A DNA stretch of 54,659 nt. Origin: an uncultured Pelagibacteraceae bacterium. GTDB lineage: Bacteria; Pseudomonadota; Alphaproteobacteria; Pelagibacterales; Pelagibacteraceae. A program made the translations under genes and the position numbers. The notes under the pieces were generated by a model that was not told the origin of the DNA, did not search any database, and worked only from the letters and a program-made list of their open reading frames with translations. The stretch covers positions 1 to 54,659 of the forward strand of contig CACBHX010000003.1 in NCBI GenBank assembly GCA_902539145.1, written 5' to 3'. This document shows positions 1 to 10,149 of the stretch, piece after piece; position 1 is the first letter of the stretch, and each line of letters opens with the position of its first letter.

Positions 1-1
1 C

Positions 2-217
2 ATATTATTAATTCCTTTGTTAAGCTTTGATATAAAATTGAACAGAGTAGGTTATGGGGGAGGATTCTATGATAGATACATACATAAAATCAAAAAAAAG
101 AAAAAACCTCTTCTAATTGGGTTGGCTTACTCTTTTCAAAGAGTTAAAAAAATATCAACAAATAAACATGATGAGAAACTAGATTTTGTGGTAACAGAAA
201 GAGATTTCCTAGAATGA
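2..217 (+). CDS. 5-formyltetrahydrofolate cyclo-ligase, C-terminal fragment (5' end outside window)
   Basis: Frame open from the window edge (ILLIPLLSFDIKLNRVGYGGGFYDRYI...LLIGLAYSFQ); GYGGGFYDRY motif typical of 5-FCL. Confidence 0.85.
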   Translation: MLLIPLLSFDIKLNRVGYGGGFYDRYIHKIKKKKKPLLIGLAYSFQRVKKISTNKHDEKLDFVVTERDFLE

Positions 218-1017
218 GAATATTATTTTTAGGTGATGTGGTAGGTAGTTCAGGCTGTTCGAAATTAGTCGAGAGTCTTCCTTCTCAAAAAAAGCAAAGA
301 AAGATCGATTTCGTGATAGTTAATGGTGAAAATGCTGATGAAAGCGGGGTTGGTCTTACAAAAATGATTTGTGAAAAGTTTTATTCTAGCGGTGTTGATG
401 TAATTACAAGTGGAAATCACATTTGGGATCAAAAAGATATTATGAAATTTATTGAGTATGAGAAAAGATTATTAAGACCAAAAAATTTTTTTGAACCATC
501 CCCAGGAAAAGGTTTTGAAATTTTTACTACTGTAAACAATTTTAAAATTGGTGTTTTAAATTTAATTGGAAACGTTTTTATGAAAAAAAGTAACGATGTT
601 TTTGAAACTGTAAATCAATTTTTGAGTAAGTTTAAACTAAAAAAGGATTTTGATTTTTTAGTCGTTGATTTTCATGGAGAAATTACGAGTGAAAAAAATG
701 CAATTGGACATTGCTTTGATGGAAAAGCATCACTTGTGGTAGGTACACATACTCACATACCAACTAACGATGCAAGAATTTTAGAAAATGGCACTGCTTA
801 TCAAACTGATGCAGGTATGTGTGGTGATTATGACTCTGTAATTGGGATGAATAAATTTAATTCAATAAATAGATTCATGAAAAAAAACTCTGTGAAACAT
901 TTTCCAGCAAATAGTGAGTCAACATTAAGTGGAGTTATCGTGGAGTGTAATATTGAAACAGGTTTGGCAAATAGTGTAGAAAGTTATATCTTCGGAAAAC
1001 AATTAAAGAATATTTGA
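214..1017 (+). CDS. YmdB-family metallophosphoesterase
   Basis: MRILFLGDVVGSSG, NGENADESGVGLT, SGNHIWDQKD, GTHTHIPTND motifs. Confidence 0.9.
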   Translation: MRILFLGDVVGSSGCSKLVESLPSQKKQRKIDFVIVNGENADESGVGLTKMICEKFYSSGVDVITSGNHIWDQKDIMKFIEYEKRLLRPKNFFEPSPGKGFEIFTTVNNFKIGVLNLIGNVFMKKSNDVFETVNQFLSKFKLKKDFDFLVVDFHGEITSEKNAIGHCFDGKASLVVGTHTHIPTNDARILENGTAYQTDAGMCGDYDSVIGMNKFNSINRFMKKNSVKHFPANSESTLSGVIVECNIETGLANSVESYIFGKQLKNI

Positions 1018-1020
1018 TTT

Positions 1021-1743
1021 ATGGCAGGACACTCTCATTGGGCTGGAATTAAACACAAAAAAGGAAAGGCTGATAAAGAAAGGTCTAAAATTTTTTCCAA
1101 GTTATCAAAAGAAATTACTGTTGCTGCAAAGTTAGGAGACAAAGATCCAGCTATGAATCCTCGATTAAGGTCAGCCATACAAGCAGCAAGATCTGCGAAT
1201 ATGCCAAAAGATAATATAGAGCGAGCTGTGAAAAAATCATCAGCTACTAGTGGTGCAAATATAGAAAATTTAAGGTATGAAGGTTTTGGACCAGATAAAG
1301 TTGCTGTAATTGTAGAGACATTAACAGACAACAAAAATAGGACTGCATCCAATATAAGAACTATTTTTCAAAAAGCTGGGGGCAGTCTTGGAACAAAGGG
1401 TTCAGCAACACATAATTTCAACCAAGTTGGAGTAATAAAAGTTGACAAAAAAGAAATTTCAGAAGAAAAAATTTTAGAACTAGCCATAGAGGCTGGTGCA
1501 AATGAATGTATATCAAATAATACATTACATGAAATTCAGTGTTCAGTGAGCGACATATATAATGTTAAAAAGAAATTAGAAAAAATAATTATTAATTTCA
1601 TATCTACTGAAATACAATGGCTACCAATTAACAATGTGCAAATTCCAAAAGAAAAGCAAGAAATTCTTATAAATTTTTTTATTTCTTTAGAGGATGATGA
1701 TGATGTTCAAAATGTGTACTCAAATGCAGAGTTTTTAAATTAA
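1021..1743 (+). CDS. yebC: YebC/PmpR family translational/transcriptional regulator
   Basis: MAGHSHWAGIKHKKGKADKERSKIFSKLSKEI N-terminus is characteristic. Confidence 0.95.
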   Translation: MAGHSHWAGIKHKKGKADKERSKIFSKLSKEITVAAKLGDKDPAMNPRLRSAIQAARSANMPKDNIERAVKKSSATSGANIENLRYEGFGPDKVAVIVETLTDNKNRTASNIRTIFQKAGGSLGTKGSATHNFNQVGVIKVDKKEISEEKILELAIEAGANECISNNTLHEIQCSVSDIYNVKKKLEKIIINFISTEIQWLPINNVQIPKEKQEILINFFISLEDDDDVQNVYSNAEFLN

Positions 1744-1746
1744 GGT

Positions 1747-2241
1747 ATGCTAATAATAGGTATAGATCCTGGAATTTCTGGTTCAATTTGTTTTTTTAAA
1801 GATGGAAATATTTTAGATGTAATTGAAATGCCGATAATGACCGATGGAAAAAAAAATAAAAAACAGATAAATGGTGCTCAAATTTATAATGAAATTTTAA
1901 AAAGAATTAATAGTAACCCAAATAATAATATAAGAGTTGTAATAGAGCATGTTACAGCTATGCCTGGGCAAGGAGTAACAAGCATGTTCAATTTTGGTCA
2001 GTCTTTTGGAATTTTGAAAGGCATTTGTTCTGCGATGAGGCTACCAATGTTTTTTGTAAGACCTGCAAAATGGAAAAAATATTATAATTTGATTAATTCT
2101 GAGAAAGATGCTAGCCGAACAAGAGCTATTGAGATATTTCCAAATTTTTCATCTCAGTTATCTAGAAAGAAAGATTCAAATAAGGCTGATGCTATATTAA
2201 TTGCTAGTTTTTATTATGAAACTTATAAAATTGAAGATTAA
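1747..2241 (+). CDS. RuvC-like crossover junction endodeoxyribonuclease (phage-type subfamily)
   Basis: IGIDPGISGSICFF, VVIEHVTAMPGQGVTSMFNFGQSFGILKGI, C-terminal DSNKADAILIASF; located between yebC and tolQ. Confidence 0.75.
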   Translation: MLIIGIDPGISGSICFFKDGNILDVIEMPIMTDGKKNKKQINGAQIYNEILKRINSNPNNNIRVVIEHVTAMPGQGVTSMFNFGQSFGILKGICSAMRLPMFFVRPAKWKKYYNLINSEKDASRTRAIEIFPNFSSQLSRKKDSNKADAILIASFYYETYKIED

Positions 2242-2277
2242 ATCTCAATAAATAAGTCAAAATCATGACACATTTAA

Positions 2278-2967
2278 GTGAAAGAAGCACGTATGGAAGC
2301 TGATATATCATCTCAAGCAGTTGGTCTTGCATCAAGCGCTGATTTTTCATTAATGAATTTGTTCATTAGAGCAGACATAGTTGTAAAGTCAGTCATTATA
2401 ATTCTTATTGTTTGTTCAATTTATTCATGGGCCGTAATTATAGAAAAAATTAAGCTATTTAAAAAAATAAATAAATCTACGGATGATTTTGAAAGTAAGT
2501 TTTGGAATTCTAAATCTGCAGAGACTTTTTATAATAATCTTCCTGCTACAACTGAAGATCCAATGGCTTTACTTTTTAGAGACGCAATGCAGAATTTGCT
2601 TAAACGAAGATCTAAAACAGATATGAATAGTCGAATGACAACATTACTTGAAACTGGAATTGAAAAACAAATAACTAAAATTAATAAGGGTTTTACTTTT
2701 TTGGCCACAGTTGGATCTACCGCACCGTTTATAGGTCTATTTGGAACTGTTTGGGGGATAATGAACTCATTTCAATCTATCGCAATTTCTAGAAATACTA
2801 GCTTGGCAATTGTTGCACCTGGAATTGCCGAAGCACTTTTTGCTACTGCTTTAGGGTTGCTAGCTGCTATACCGGCAGTGGTTGCCTATAATAAGTTTAA
2901 TAACGACTCAATTAAATATTCTCAGAAATTAGAAAATTTTTCTAGGAGATTCTTAACAATAATTTAA
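2278..2967 (+). CDS. tolQ: Tol-Pal system proton channel TolQ
   Basis: MotA/TolQ/ExbB family: GLFGTVWGIMNSF, GIAEALFATALGLLAAIPAVVAYNKF; followed by tolR. Confidence 0.93.
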   Translation: MKEARMEADISSQAVGLASSADFSLMNLFIRADIVVKSVIIILIVCSIYSWAVIIEKIKLFKKINKSTDDFESKFWNSKSAETFYNNLPATTEDPMALLFRDAMQNLLKRRSKTDMNSRMTTLLETGIEKQITKINKGFTFLATVGSTAPFIGLFGTVWGIMNSFQSIAISRNTSLAIVAPGIAEALFATALGLLAAIPAVVAYNKFNNDSIKYSQKLENFSRRFLTII

Positions 2968-2970
2968 ATA

Positions 2971-3387
2971 ATGGCTTTTAAGTTAAATCATTCTTCAAAA
3001 GAACCTATGAGTGAAATAAACGTCACACCTTTTGTTGATGTAATGTTGGTACTTTTGATAATTTTTATGGTTACAGCACCATTACTTACGGTTGGAGTAC
3101 AAGTTGATTTACCCGAAAGTTCTGCTGATTCACTTCCTGAGGAGGCTGAACCCTTAACATTATCGATAAATTCAAAAGGTGAAATTTTTATACAAGAATC
3201 AAAAGTCGAATATGAAAAAATAATTGCAAAAGTTTTAGCAGTATCAAAAAACAGAACAGATACTAGAATTTATGTGAGGGGAGACAAGACCATAAATTAT
3301 GGGAGAGTGCTTGAAATAATGGGTCTATTATCTGGGTCAGGTTTTACAAAAGTCGCTTTGATTTCAGAACCATTTAAGGAAAGGTAA
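2971..3387 (+). CDS. tolR: Tol-Pal system protein TolR
   Basis: MSEINVTPFVDVMLVLLIIFMVTAPLLTVGVQVDLP, ExbD/TolR signature. Confidence 0.95.
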   Translation: MAFKLNHSSKEPMSEINVTPFVDVMLVLLIIFMVTAPLLTVGVQVDLPESSADSLPEEAEPLTLSINSKGEIFIQESKVEYEKIIAKVLAVSKNRTDTRIYVRGDKTINYGRVLEIMGLLSGSGFTKVALISEPFKER

Positions 3388-3391
3388 AGAC

Positions 3392-4201
3392 TTGAATAGA
3401 AGTGTCATTATATCTTCTGTTTTGCATGCGGTATTTATATTTCTAACAGCTATGAGTTTACCATTTTTAACAAAGAAACCTATTGATCTCCCACCAATTG
3501 TCTCCATAGAACTAATACAAATTACAGATAAGACAAATATTCCTTTTGCTCCAAAAGCAAAAAAAATTATCGAAGAAGTTAAAAAAAAGGAGGAAAAATT
3601 AGTGTCTGAGCAGGCACCACCCAAAAAAATAAAAAAAATAAAACCTGATTCTGTACCTATGCCAGATGATCTTATAAAAAATGAAAAAGAGCTTAAAGAA
3701 GATAAGCAAAATCCAGAAGTAATTGATAATGAAGTAAAACAAGTTTCAGAGTTTGAAAAAGATGAACTTTTTGATCCAAACAATATCGCAGCATTGATAG
3801 ATAAATCAAAAGAAGACACGGCTGAAACAACAAAAAAAAATGACAAGGTTACCCAAGATCAAAAAAGAAATGTTGAAAACGCAGGTTTGTCCTTGAGTGA
3901 AGAGGATGCTCTTAAAGCACAAATATTTGGTTGTTGGAGCATACCTTTAGGTTTACCCTATAATGAAAATTTGTTAGTTAGAATCAAATTGTCCTTAAAA
4001 AGAGATGGCACAGTTGTTAAATCTGAAATTTTAGATCATGCGAGAATGAATAAACCAGGACAAGGTTTTTATAAAGTATTAGCAGAAAGTGCACTTAGAG
4101 CTGTAAAATTATGTCAACCATTGAGGGTGCCGACCACAGGTTACGAAAGGTGGAAAGAATTACAATTAAACTTTGATGCAAGAGAAATGTTAGAGGGTTA
4201 G
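3392..4201 (+). CDS. tolA: TolA-like cell envelope protein
   Basis: N-terminal TM segment, Lys/Glu-rich middle, C-terminal QIFGCWSIPLGLPYNENLLVRIKLSL domain; between tolR and tolB; TTG start. Confidence 0.85.
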   Translation: MNRSVIISSVLHAVFIFLTAMSLPFLTKKPIDLPPIVSIELIQITDKTNIPFAPKAKKIIEEVKKKEEKLVSEQAPPKKIKKIKPDSVPMPDDLIKNEKELKEDKQNPEVIDNEVKQVSEFEKDELFDPNNIAALIDKSKEDTAETTKKNDKVTQDQKRNVENAGLSLSEEDALKAQIFGCWSIPLGLPYNENLLVRIKLSLKRDGTVVKSEILDHARMNKPGQGFYKVLAESALRAVKLCQPLRVPTTGYERWKELQLNFDAREMLEG

Positions 4202-4210
4202 TATAATTTT

Positions 4211-5554
4211 ATGAAAATCTTAATAAAAATAATCATTCTTTTGATTTTACTCCCATCAAAAAGCTTTGGTCTTATTGAAGTTGACATTACAAGGGGAAAT
4301 CTTGATCCACTGCCAATTGCAGTTTCGCCTCTGTCTATTGATGAAAATTCAAGACAAAATTTTGAAAAAATTTTAAAAAAAAGAAATATTGGTGACGAAA
4401 TTTCAGAAATAATTGAAATAAATTTAAAAACATCTGGTCTTTTTAATCCTTTAAACAAAGATGCATTTTTACAAGCACCAGATATTGCAAATTTAAAACC
4501 AAGATTTGAAGATTGGAACTTAATTAAAGCTCAAGCTTTAATTACTGGAAAAGTCAGTTTCATTGATGAAAAATTACGGGTTGAATTCAGACTTTGGGAT
4601 GTGCTTGCTGGAAAAGAAATGGTCGCACTAGCATTCACAACCGTTCCTACAAACTGGAGAAGAGTTGGACATATTATAACTGATAAAGTTTATCAGAGAT
4701 TGACTGGTGAAAAAGGTTATTTTGATACAAGAATAATTTATGTTGCAGAAGAGGGTCCAAAAACTAAACGAATAAAAAAACTAGCAATAATGGATCAAGA
4801 TGGAGCAAACAATAAATATTTAACTTTAGGTAATGAGCTTGTTTTGACTCCTAGATTTAATCCAACAAGTCAAATGGTAACCTATCTTTCATACTTTAGA
4901 AATTTACCGAGGGTATATCTATTAGATATTGAGACGGGAATGCAAGAGGTTGTAGGTGATTTTCCTGGAATGACTTTCGCTCCACGTTTTTCACCAGATG
5001 GAAAAAAAATTATTATGAGTTTTGCTAAAGATGGTAACTCAGAAATTTATACTATGGATTTAGAAAATCGAATTGTAGAAAAAATTACCAATCATCCTTC
5101 AATAGATACTTCACCTTCTTTTTCCCCAGATGGAAAGTTTATATGTTTTAATTCTGATAGAAGTGGTTACCAACAAATTTATGTTATGAAAAGTGATGGA
5201 AGCAATGTTAAAAGAATTTCGTTTGGCAAAGGCCTATATGGTACACCTGTTTGGTCACCAAGAGGTGACTTGATAGCATTTACAAAACTTCATAAGGGCA
5301 AATTTTATATAGGTGTTATGAGAACTGATGGCAGTGGAGAAAGACTTTTGACCGAAAATTTTTATCAAGAAGCACCTTCATGGTCACCCAATGGAAGAGT
5401 TTTAATATTTTATAGAGAGACAAAAACTGATGATAAGGGGGAGGGATTTTCTGCTAAATTATGGTCTATTGATTTAACTGGATACAATGAGAGGATGGTA
5501 AAAACGCCTACAGATGCCTCTGACCCATCATGGTCATCATTATTAAGCAATTAA
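4211..5554 (+). CDS. tolB: Tol-Pal system beta-propeller protein TolB
   Basis: Signal peptide; repeated FSPDGKKI / [15 protein letters not shown] / WSPNG propeller repeats. Confidence 0.95.
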   Translation: MKILIKIIILLILLPSKSFGLIEVDITRGNLDPLPIAVSPLSIDENSRQNFEKILKKRNIGDEISEIIEINLKTSGLFNPLNKDAFLQAPDIANLKPRFEDWNLIKAQALITGKVSFIDEKLRVEFRLWDVLAGKEMVALAFTTVPTNWRRVGHIITDKVYQRLTGEKGYFDTRIIYVAEEGPKTKRIKKLAIMDQDGANNKYLTLGNELVLTPRFNPTSQMVTYLSYFRNLPRVYLLDIETGMQEVVGDFPGMTFAPRFSPDGKKIIMSFAKDGNSEIYTMDLENRIVEKITNHPSIDTSPSFSPDGKFICFNSDRSGYQQIYVMKSDGSNVKRISFGKGLYGTPVWSPRGDLIAFTKLHKGKFYIGVMRTDGSGERLLTENFYQEAPSWSPNGRVLIFYRETKTDDKGEGFSAKLWSIDLTGYNERMVKTPTDASDPSWSSLLSN

Positions 5555-5639
5555 TCTAAATTATCTTGATTTTTTAACTTGAAACATCTATTTAGTTGTG
5601 AAAAAGTCAAGAATAAGAAATATTGATCAAGGAGCAATA

Positions 5640-6119
5640 ATGAAATTAAACAAAATTCTAAAAAACACTTTATTAATTGTTTTTGCGTGTTTCGCACTAT
5701 CAGCGTGTGCGACATCAAAAAAAACAACAGGTCAAATGCAAGGGGACGTTTATACTGGTACAGATACTGTTGAGTATTTAGCATCAGGGGTACCTGACAG
5801 AGTGTTTTTTGCAACTAACGAATCAGTTTTGACTACAGCATCAAGAGAGACTTTAAGAAAACAAGCTGCATATTTGAGAAAAAATTCAAAAATCACAATT
5901 GTTCTCGAAGGTCATGCAGATGAAAGAGGTACAAGAGAATATAATTTAGCTCTTGGTGAGAGAAGAGCAAATGCCGCTAAAGATTATTTGATGACATACG
6001 GAATTTCTTCAAACAGAATTTCAGTTTTAAGTTATGGAAAAGAACGTCCGGTTGACTCGGGTTCAAATCCTTTAGCTTGGTCAAAAAATAGAAGATCTGT
6101 AACAGTCAAAGCAAACTAA
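5640..6119 (+). CDS. pal: Peptidoglycan-associated lipoprotein Pal
   Basis: Start moved to ATG 5640 behind GGAG; lipobox LSAC; OmpA motif GHADERGTREYNLALGERRA. Confidence 0.95.
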   Translation: MKLNKILKNTLLIVFACFALSACATSKKTTGQMQGDVYTGTDTVEYLASGVPDRVFFATNESVLTTASRETLRKQAAYLRKNSKITIVLEGHADERGTREYNLALGERRANAAKDYLMTYGISSNRISVLSYGKERPVDSGSNPLAWSKNRRSVTVKAN

Positions 6120-6131
6120 GTTTTAAATTTA

Positions 6132-6170
6132 AGACCCTTAAACGAGTTGTTGTTTAAGGGTCTTTTTTTT
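6132..6170 (+). terminator. Intrinsic terminator after pal
   Basis: 12-bp perfect stem AGACCCTTAAAC/GTTTAAGGGTCT, 8-nt loop, followed by a T8 tract. Confidence 0.9.
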
Positions 6171-6197
6171 GCCATTATTTTAATAATAAACTTATGA

Positions 6198-7184
6198 ATG
6201 AAGTTAATTATTAAAAAATTAAAATTAAGTATCTTATTTATAATTTGTTTTTTTTATCCATTACATTTACTTGCAGACAATCATAACATTTATGAAACTA
6301 TAGAACAGTTGCAAAAAGATATCAAAACACTCGAGAAAGCTGTTTATTCAGGATCAACAAATTTTAACAATGTTACTAACAATCAAGATATATCTTTAGA
6401 CTCAAATTCGGAAGATGTACTAACAAGGCACCTATTAAAACTTACAGAAATTGAAAGCCAATTTCAAGATTTGACCAACAGATTTGAAGAAATTAACTTT
6501 AAACTTGATAAGTTATCAAATAGATTTTCAAAAGTTCAAGCAGATAATCAAATAAGATTTCAGGATTTAGAAAACGTTTCAATTACAAATGATAATAAAA
6601 AAATTTTAACTAAGGATGATACAAAAGATAAAATTTTACCTGGCAGCTCCCAGCCTCAAGATTTAGGTTCAATATCTTACAAAGATACAGATACTAATGA
6701 GATCACTCAACAAACACAATCAATAGACTCAGCTGCAACTGTAGTTACGGAGACTTTTCAAGCTGAAGAAAAAATTCTTCCAAGTGAGTCACCAGAAAGC
6801 CAGTATGAATTTGCAACAAGTTTTCTAAAGGTTGGAGATTATTCTACAGCAGAGAGAGCTTTTAGAGAATTTGTACAAACAAACCCAGAGCATAAACTTG
6901 CTGGCAACGCGCAATACTGGTACGCTGAAACTTTTAGAATAAGACAACTTTATACAGATGCAGCGTCTGCGTATCTAGAAGGATATCAAAAATACCCTAA
7001 AGGAGAAAAAGCTCCTGTAAATTTATTAAAGTTAGGTGTATCAATGGTTCAGATTGGGGAGAAAGATCAAGGTTGCAAAATGATCAATGGTGTCGAAAAA
7101 CAATATCCAGATGCAAATCAGTCTGTGATACAAAAAGCTAAATATGAGTCTCAAAAATTTGAGTGTAAAAACCAAAATTCCTAA
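6198..7184 (+). CDS. cpoB: Tol-Pal associated TPR/coiled-coil protein CpoB (YbgF)
   Basis: Signal peptide, coiled coil, C-terminal TPR (QYEFATSFLKVGDYSTAERAFREFVQTNPEHKLAGNAQYWYAETF). Confidence 0.88.
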   Translation: MKLIIKKLKLSILFIICFFYPLHLLADNHNIYETIEQLQKDIKTLEKAVYSGSTNFNNVTNNQDISLDSNSEDVLTRHLLKLTEIESQFQDLTNRFEEINFKLDKLSNRFSKVQADNQIRFQDLENVSITNDNKKILTKDDTKDKILPGSSQPQDLGSISYKDTDTNEITQQTQSIDSAATVVTETFQAEEKILPSESPESQYEFATSFLKVGDYSTAERAFREFVQTNPEHKLAGNAQYWYAETFRIRQLYTDAASAYLEGYQKYPKGEKAPVNLLKLGVSMVQIGEKDQGCKMINGVEKQYPDANQSVIQKAKYESQKFECKNQNS

Positions 7185-8172
7185 AGTTCTTAAGAATAAA
7201 CTACATAATAAAAAAATTGGTCAGATTTACAAAAACTTTGCAAAGTCTCTAAGAATTAAAGAGAATTTTATAGTTGCTGTATCTGGAGGTCCTGATAGTC
7301 TTGCTTTGGCATTCCTCTCTAAAATTTACTCAATTCAAAAAAAACTTAAAGTAAAGTATTACATCATTGATCACAAGTTACGAGTAGAGTCTACTATCGA
7401 AGCAAAATATGTAAAAGAAATACTTAAAAAATTTTATATCAGTTCTGAAATTTTACGCTGGCATGGTAAAAAGCCTAGAAATAATATTCAATCTTCAGCA
7501 AGAACAAAAAGATTTGAATTTTTGTTTTCAAAATGTAAAAAATTTGGAATTACCAAAATATTATTGGGACATCATCAGGAAGATTTGTTTGAAAATTTTT
7601 TCATAAGAATTCTAAGGGGTTCAGGATTAAAAGGTTTGATTTCATTTGGTAAAGAAACTAAGTTGGACAATATAACGATTTTAAGACCATTAATTAATCA
7701 AAAAAAAGAAGACTTAGTTTTTATTTCAAAAAAAGTTTTTGATTTTTATGTTAAAGACCCATCAAATGATGATGAAAAGTTTCAAAGAGTGAGAATCAGA
7801 AAACTTTTAAAAGCGCTCGAAAATGAAGGTTTGGATCAAAAAAAATTTATTAAAACTATTCAAAATTTAAAAAGATCCAATGATGTAATTGATTATTATG
7901 TCAATAAAAATTTAGAAGAAAATACCTTTTTTTCATCAAAAGAAAAACAATTGATAATTAAAAATGAATTTTTTGAACAACCATATGAGGTAGTATTCAG
8001 ATCTTTATCTAACTCGTTAAATTTTGTAAGTAAAAAATATTACGCTGTTAGGGGAAAAAAAATTGACAAAATTATTGCTGATATTCGTAAAAGTTCATTT
8101 TTTAGGAGCACATTGGGAGGCTGTCTAATCAAAAAAGTAAACCAAACAGTAATTATCTCAAAAGAATATTAA
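7144..8172 (+). CDS. tilS: tRNA(Ile)-lysidine synthase TilS
   Basis: PP-loop VAVSGGPDSLALAFL, GHHQEDLFENFFIRILRGSGLKGL; exact start uncertain (41-nt overlap with cpoB). Confidence 0.92.
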   Translation: MSLKNLSVKTKIPKVLKNKLHNKKIGQIYKNFAKSLRIKENFIVAVSGGPDSLALAFLSKIYSIQKKLKVKYYIIDHKLRVESTIEAKYVKEILKKFYISSEILRWHGKKPRNNIQSSARTKRFEFLFSKCKKFGITKILLGHHQEDLFENFFIRILRGSGLKGLISFGKETKLDNITILRPLINQKKEDLVFISKKVFDFYVKDPSNDDEKFQRVRIRKLLKALENEGLDQKKFIKTIQNLKRSNDVIDYYVNKNLEENTFFSSKEKQLIIKNEFFEQPYEVVFRSLSNSLNFVSKKYYAVRGKKIDKIIADIRKSSFFRSTLGGCLIKKVNQTVIISKEY

Positions 8173-8201
8173 CATTCACTGATATTTACCAAAATTGCCA
8201 C

Positions 8202-8229
8202 TTGTTAAATCTCAAATAATTCTTATTTT
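8202..8229 (+). promoter_or_regulatory. Candidate promoter for ftsH (TTGTTA-16-TATTTT)
   Basis: -35/-10-like boxes with the -10 ending 6 nt before the ATG at 8236. Confidence 0.35.
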
Positions 8230-8235
8230 AGACAC

Positions 8236-10143
8236 ATGAATTTCAAAAATATAGCAATGTGGGCAGTAATAGTTTTCTTGACCATTGGGCTTTATAATAT
8301 GTTTAAAAATCCTCAATCGAACATTCGAGGTGCAAACAAGGTAATATTCTCCGAATTCTTAAAAGCAGTTGATAATGGGGAAGTAGTTAAAGTAGAAATT
8401 CAAGGTAACAACATTAAGGGTGTTTACTCAGATGGAAATAATTTTACAACATACTCACCGAATGATCCAAACTTAATAGAGAAACTTTCTGAAAAAGGTG
8501 TAAGCATTTCTGCAGCTCCTATTGAAGAAAAAATGCCATCACTTTTTGGAGTATTGCTTTCTTGGTTTCCGATGTTGTTATTAATTGCGGTATGGATTTT
8601 CTTTATGAGACAAATGCAAGGTGGCAAAGGTGGTGCCATGGGCTTTGGAAGGTCTAAGGCAAAAATGATGAACGAGCTTAAAGGCAAAGTTACTTTCAAT
8701 GACGTAGCAGGTGTGGAGGAAGCTAAAGAGGAGGTAGAGGAGATAGTAGAATTCTTAAAGGATCCAAAAAAATTTAGTAGACTTGGGGGCAAAATTCCTA
8801 GAGGCGCATTGTTAGTTGGTCCTCCTGGAACTGGAAAAACTTTACTTGCTCGAGCTATTGCTGGAGAAGCTGGTGTCCCATTTTTTACAATATCAGGTTC
8901 AGATTTTGTTGAGATGTTTGTGGGTGTTGGTGCATCAAGAGTTAGAGATATGTTTGAACAAGGTAAGAAAAACTCTCCTTGTATAATTTTTATCGATGAA
9001 ATTGATGCTGTTGGTAGAAGTCGTGGAGCAGGTTTGGGCGGTGGAAACGATGAAAGAGAGCAAACACTCAATCAGCTCTTAGTCGAAATGGATGGTTTTG
9101 ATACTAACGAAGGTGTGATTATAATCGCTGCAACAAATAGACCAGATGTTTTAGATCCTGCTTTATTAAGGCCAGGTAGATTTGATAGACAAGTTGTTGT
9201 TTCTAATCCGGATATTATAGGGAGAGAAAAAATTTTGAAGGTTCACGTAAAGAAAATTAAAATGGCTCCAGATGTAAATTTAAGAACCATTGCAAGAGGT
9301 ACACCAGGTTTCTCAGGAGCAGATTTGGCAAATCTTGTGAATGAAGCAGCGTTGTTAGCAGCAAGAAAAAATAAAAGAATAGTTACCTTGATGGAATTTG
9401 AAGAAGCAAAAGATAAAGTAATGATGGGAGCTGAGAGAAGATCCATGGTAATGACTGAGGATGAGAAAAAACTTACAGCTTATCACGAGGGCGGACATGC
9501 TCTTGTCTCTTTTAATATGCCAAGCTATGATCCAATTCATAAAGCAACAATTATACCAAGAGGAAGAGCCCTAGGTATGGTGATGAATTTACCTGAGAGA
9601 GATAAGCACGGTTACTCTATAAAATATTTGAAAGCTAGACTAGCTGTATGTTTTGGCGGTAGAGTTGCAGAGGAGCTTATTTTTGGTAAAGATGATATTA
9701 CTACTGGTGCAGGTGGAGGATCAGGATCAGACATTAACCAAGCAACTCAGCTTGCAAGAGCTATGGTAACCAAGTATGGAATGAGTGAAGAAATGGGACC
9801 AGTCGAATATGGTGAAAATCAAGAAGAAGTGTTTTTAGGTAGATCAGTGACACAGACACAATCTGTATCGGAGGCTGTTGCTCAAAAAATTGATAAAGAA
9901 ATAAGAAAGCTTGTTGATGAAGGTTATAATCAGGCAAAAAAAATATTGTCTGAAAAAATTGATGATTTACATAAAATTGCCAAAGCGTTAATGACTTATG
10001 AAACTTTGACTGGAGAGGAAATTGAAAATATTATCAATAAAAATGTCTATCCAAAAGATAAGATATTGGAAAAACCAGAGGACAAGGATGATAAAAGTTC
10101 TGCCTTAGGTGCAATGGGTTTAAAACCAAAAATTATTCATTAG
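8236..10143 (+). CDS. ftsH: ATP-dependent zinc metalloprotease FtsH
   Basis: Walker [24 protein letters not shown] zinc site. Confidence 0.98.
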   Translation: MNFKNIAMWAVIVFLTIGLYNMFKNPQSNIRGANKVIFSEFLKAVDNGEVVKVEIQGNNIKGVYSDGNNFTTYSPNDPNLIEKLSEKGVSISAAPIEEKMPSLFGVLLSWFPMLLLIAVWIFFMRQMQGGKGGAMGFGRSKAKMMNELKGKVTFNDVAGVEEAKEEVEEIVEFLKDPKKFSRLGGKIPRGALLVGPPGTGKTLLARAIAGEAGVPFFTISGSDFVEMFVGVGASRVRDMFEQGKKNSPCIIFIDEIDAVGRSRGAGLGGGNDEREQTLNQLLVEMDGFDTNEGVIIIAATNRPDVLDPALLRPGRFDRQVVVSNPDIIGREKILKVHVKKIKMAPDVNLRTIARGTPGFSGADLANLVNEAALLAARKNKRIVTLMEFEEAKDKVMMGAERRSMVMTEDEKKLTAYHEGGHALVSFNMPSYDPIHKATIIPRGRALGMVMNLPERDKHGYSIKYLKARLAVCFGGRVAEELIFGKDDITTGAGGGSGSDINQATQLARAMVTKYGMSEEMGPVEYGENQEEVFLGRSVTQTQSVSEAVAQKIDKEIRKLVDEGYNQAKKILSEKIDDLHKIAKALMTYETLTGEEIENIINKNVYPKDKILEKPEDKDDKSSALGAMGLKPKIIH

Positions 10144-10149
10144 AAAATA

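Noticed and set aside
1035-1352. 105-aa minus-strand ORF opposite yebC
   Set aside because: Fully antisense to a highly conserved gene; no recognisable motif; typical shadow ORF.
3364-3846. 160-aa minus-strand ORF opposite tolA
   Set aside because: Ser/Phe-rich shadow of the Lys/Glu-rich tolA codons; no domain.
5551-5814. 87-aa minus-strand ORF over the tolB-pal junction
   Set aside because: Overlaps the pal signal peptide and lipobox; no motif; explained by pal on the plus strand.
8424-9071. 215-aa minus-strand ORF opposite ftsH
   Set aside because: Antisense to the conserved AAA domain; composition (Pro/Ser-rich) is that of a shadow frame.
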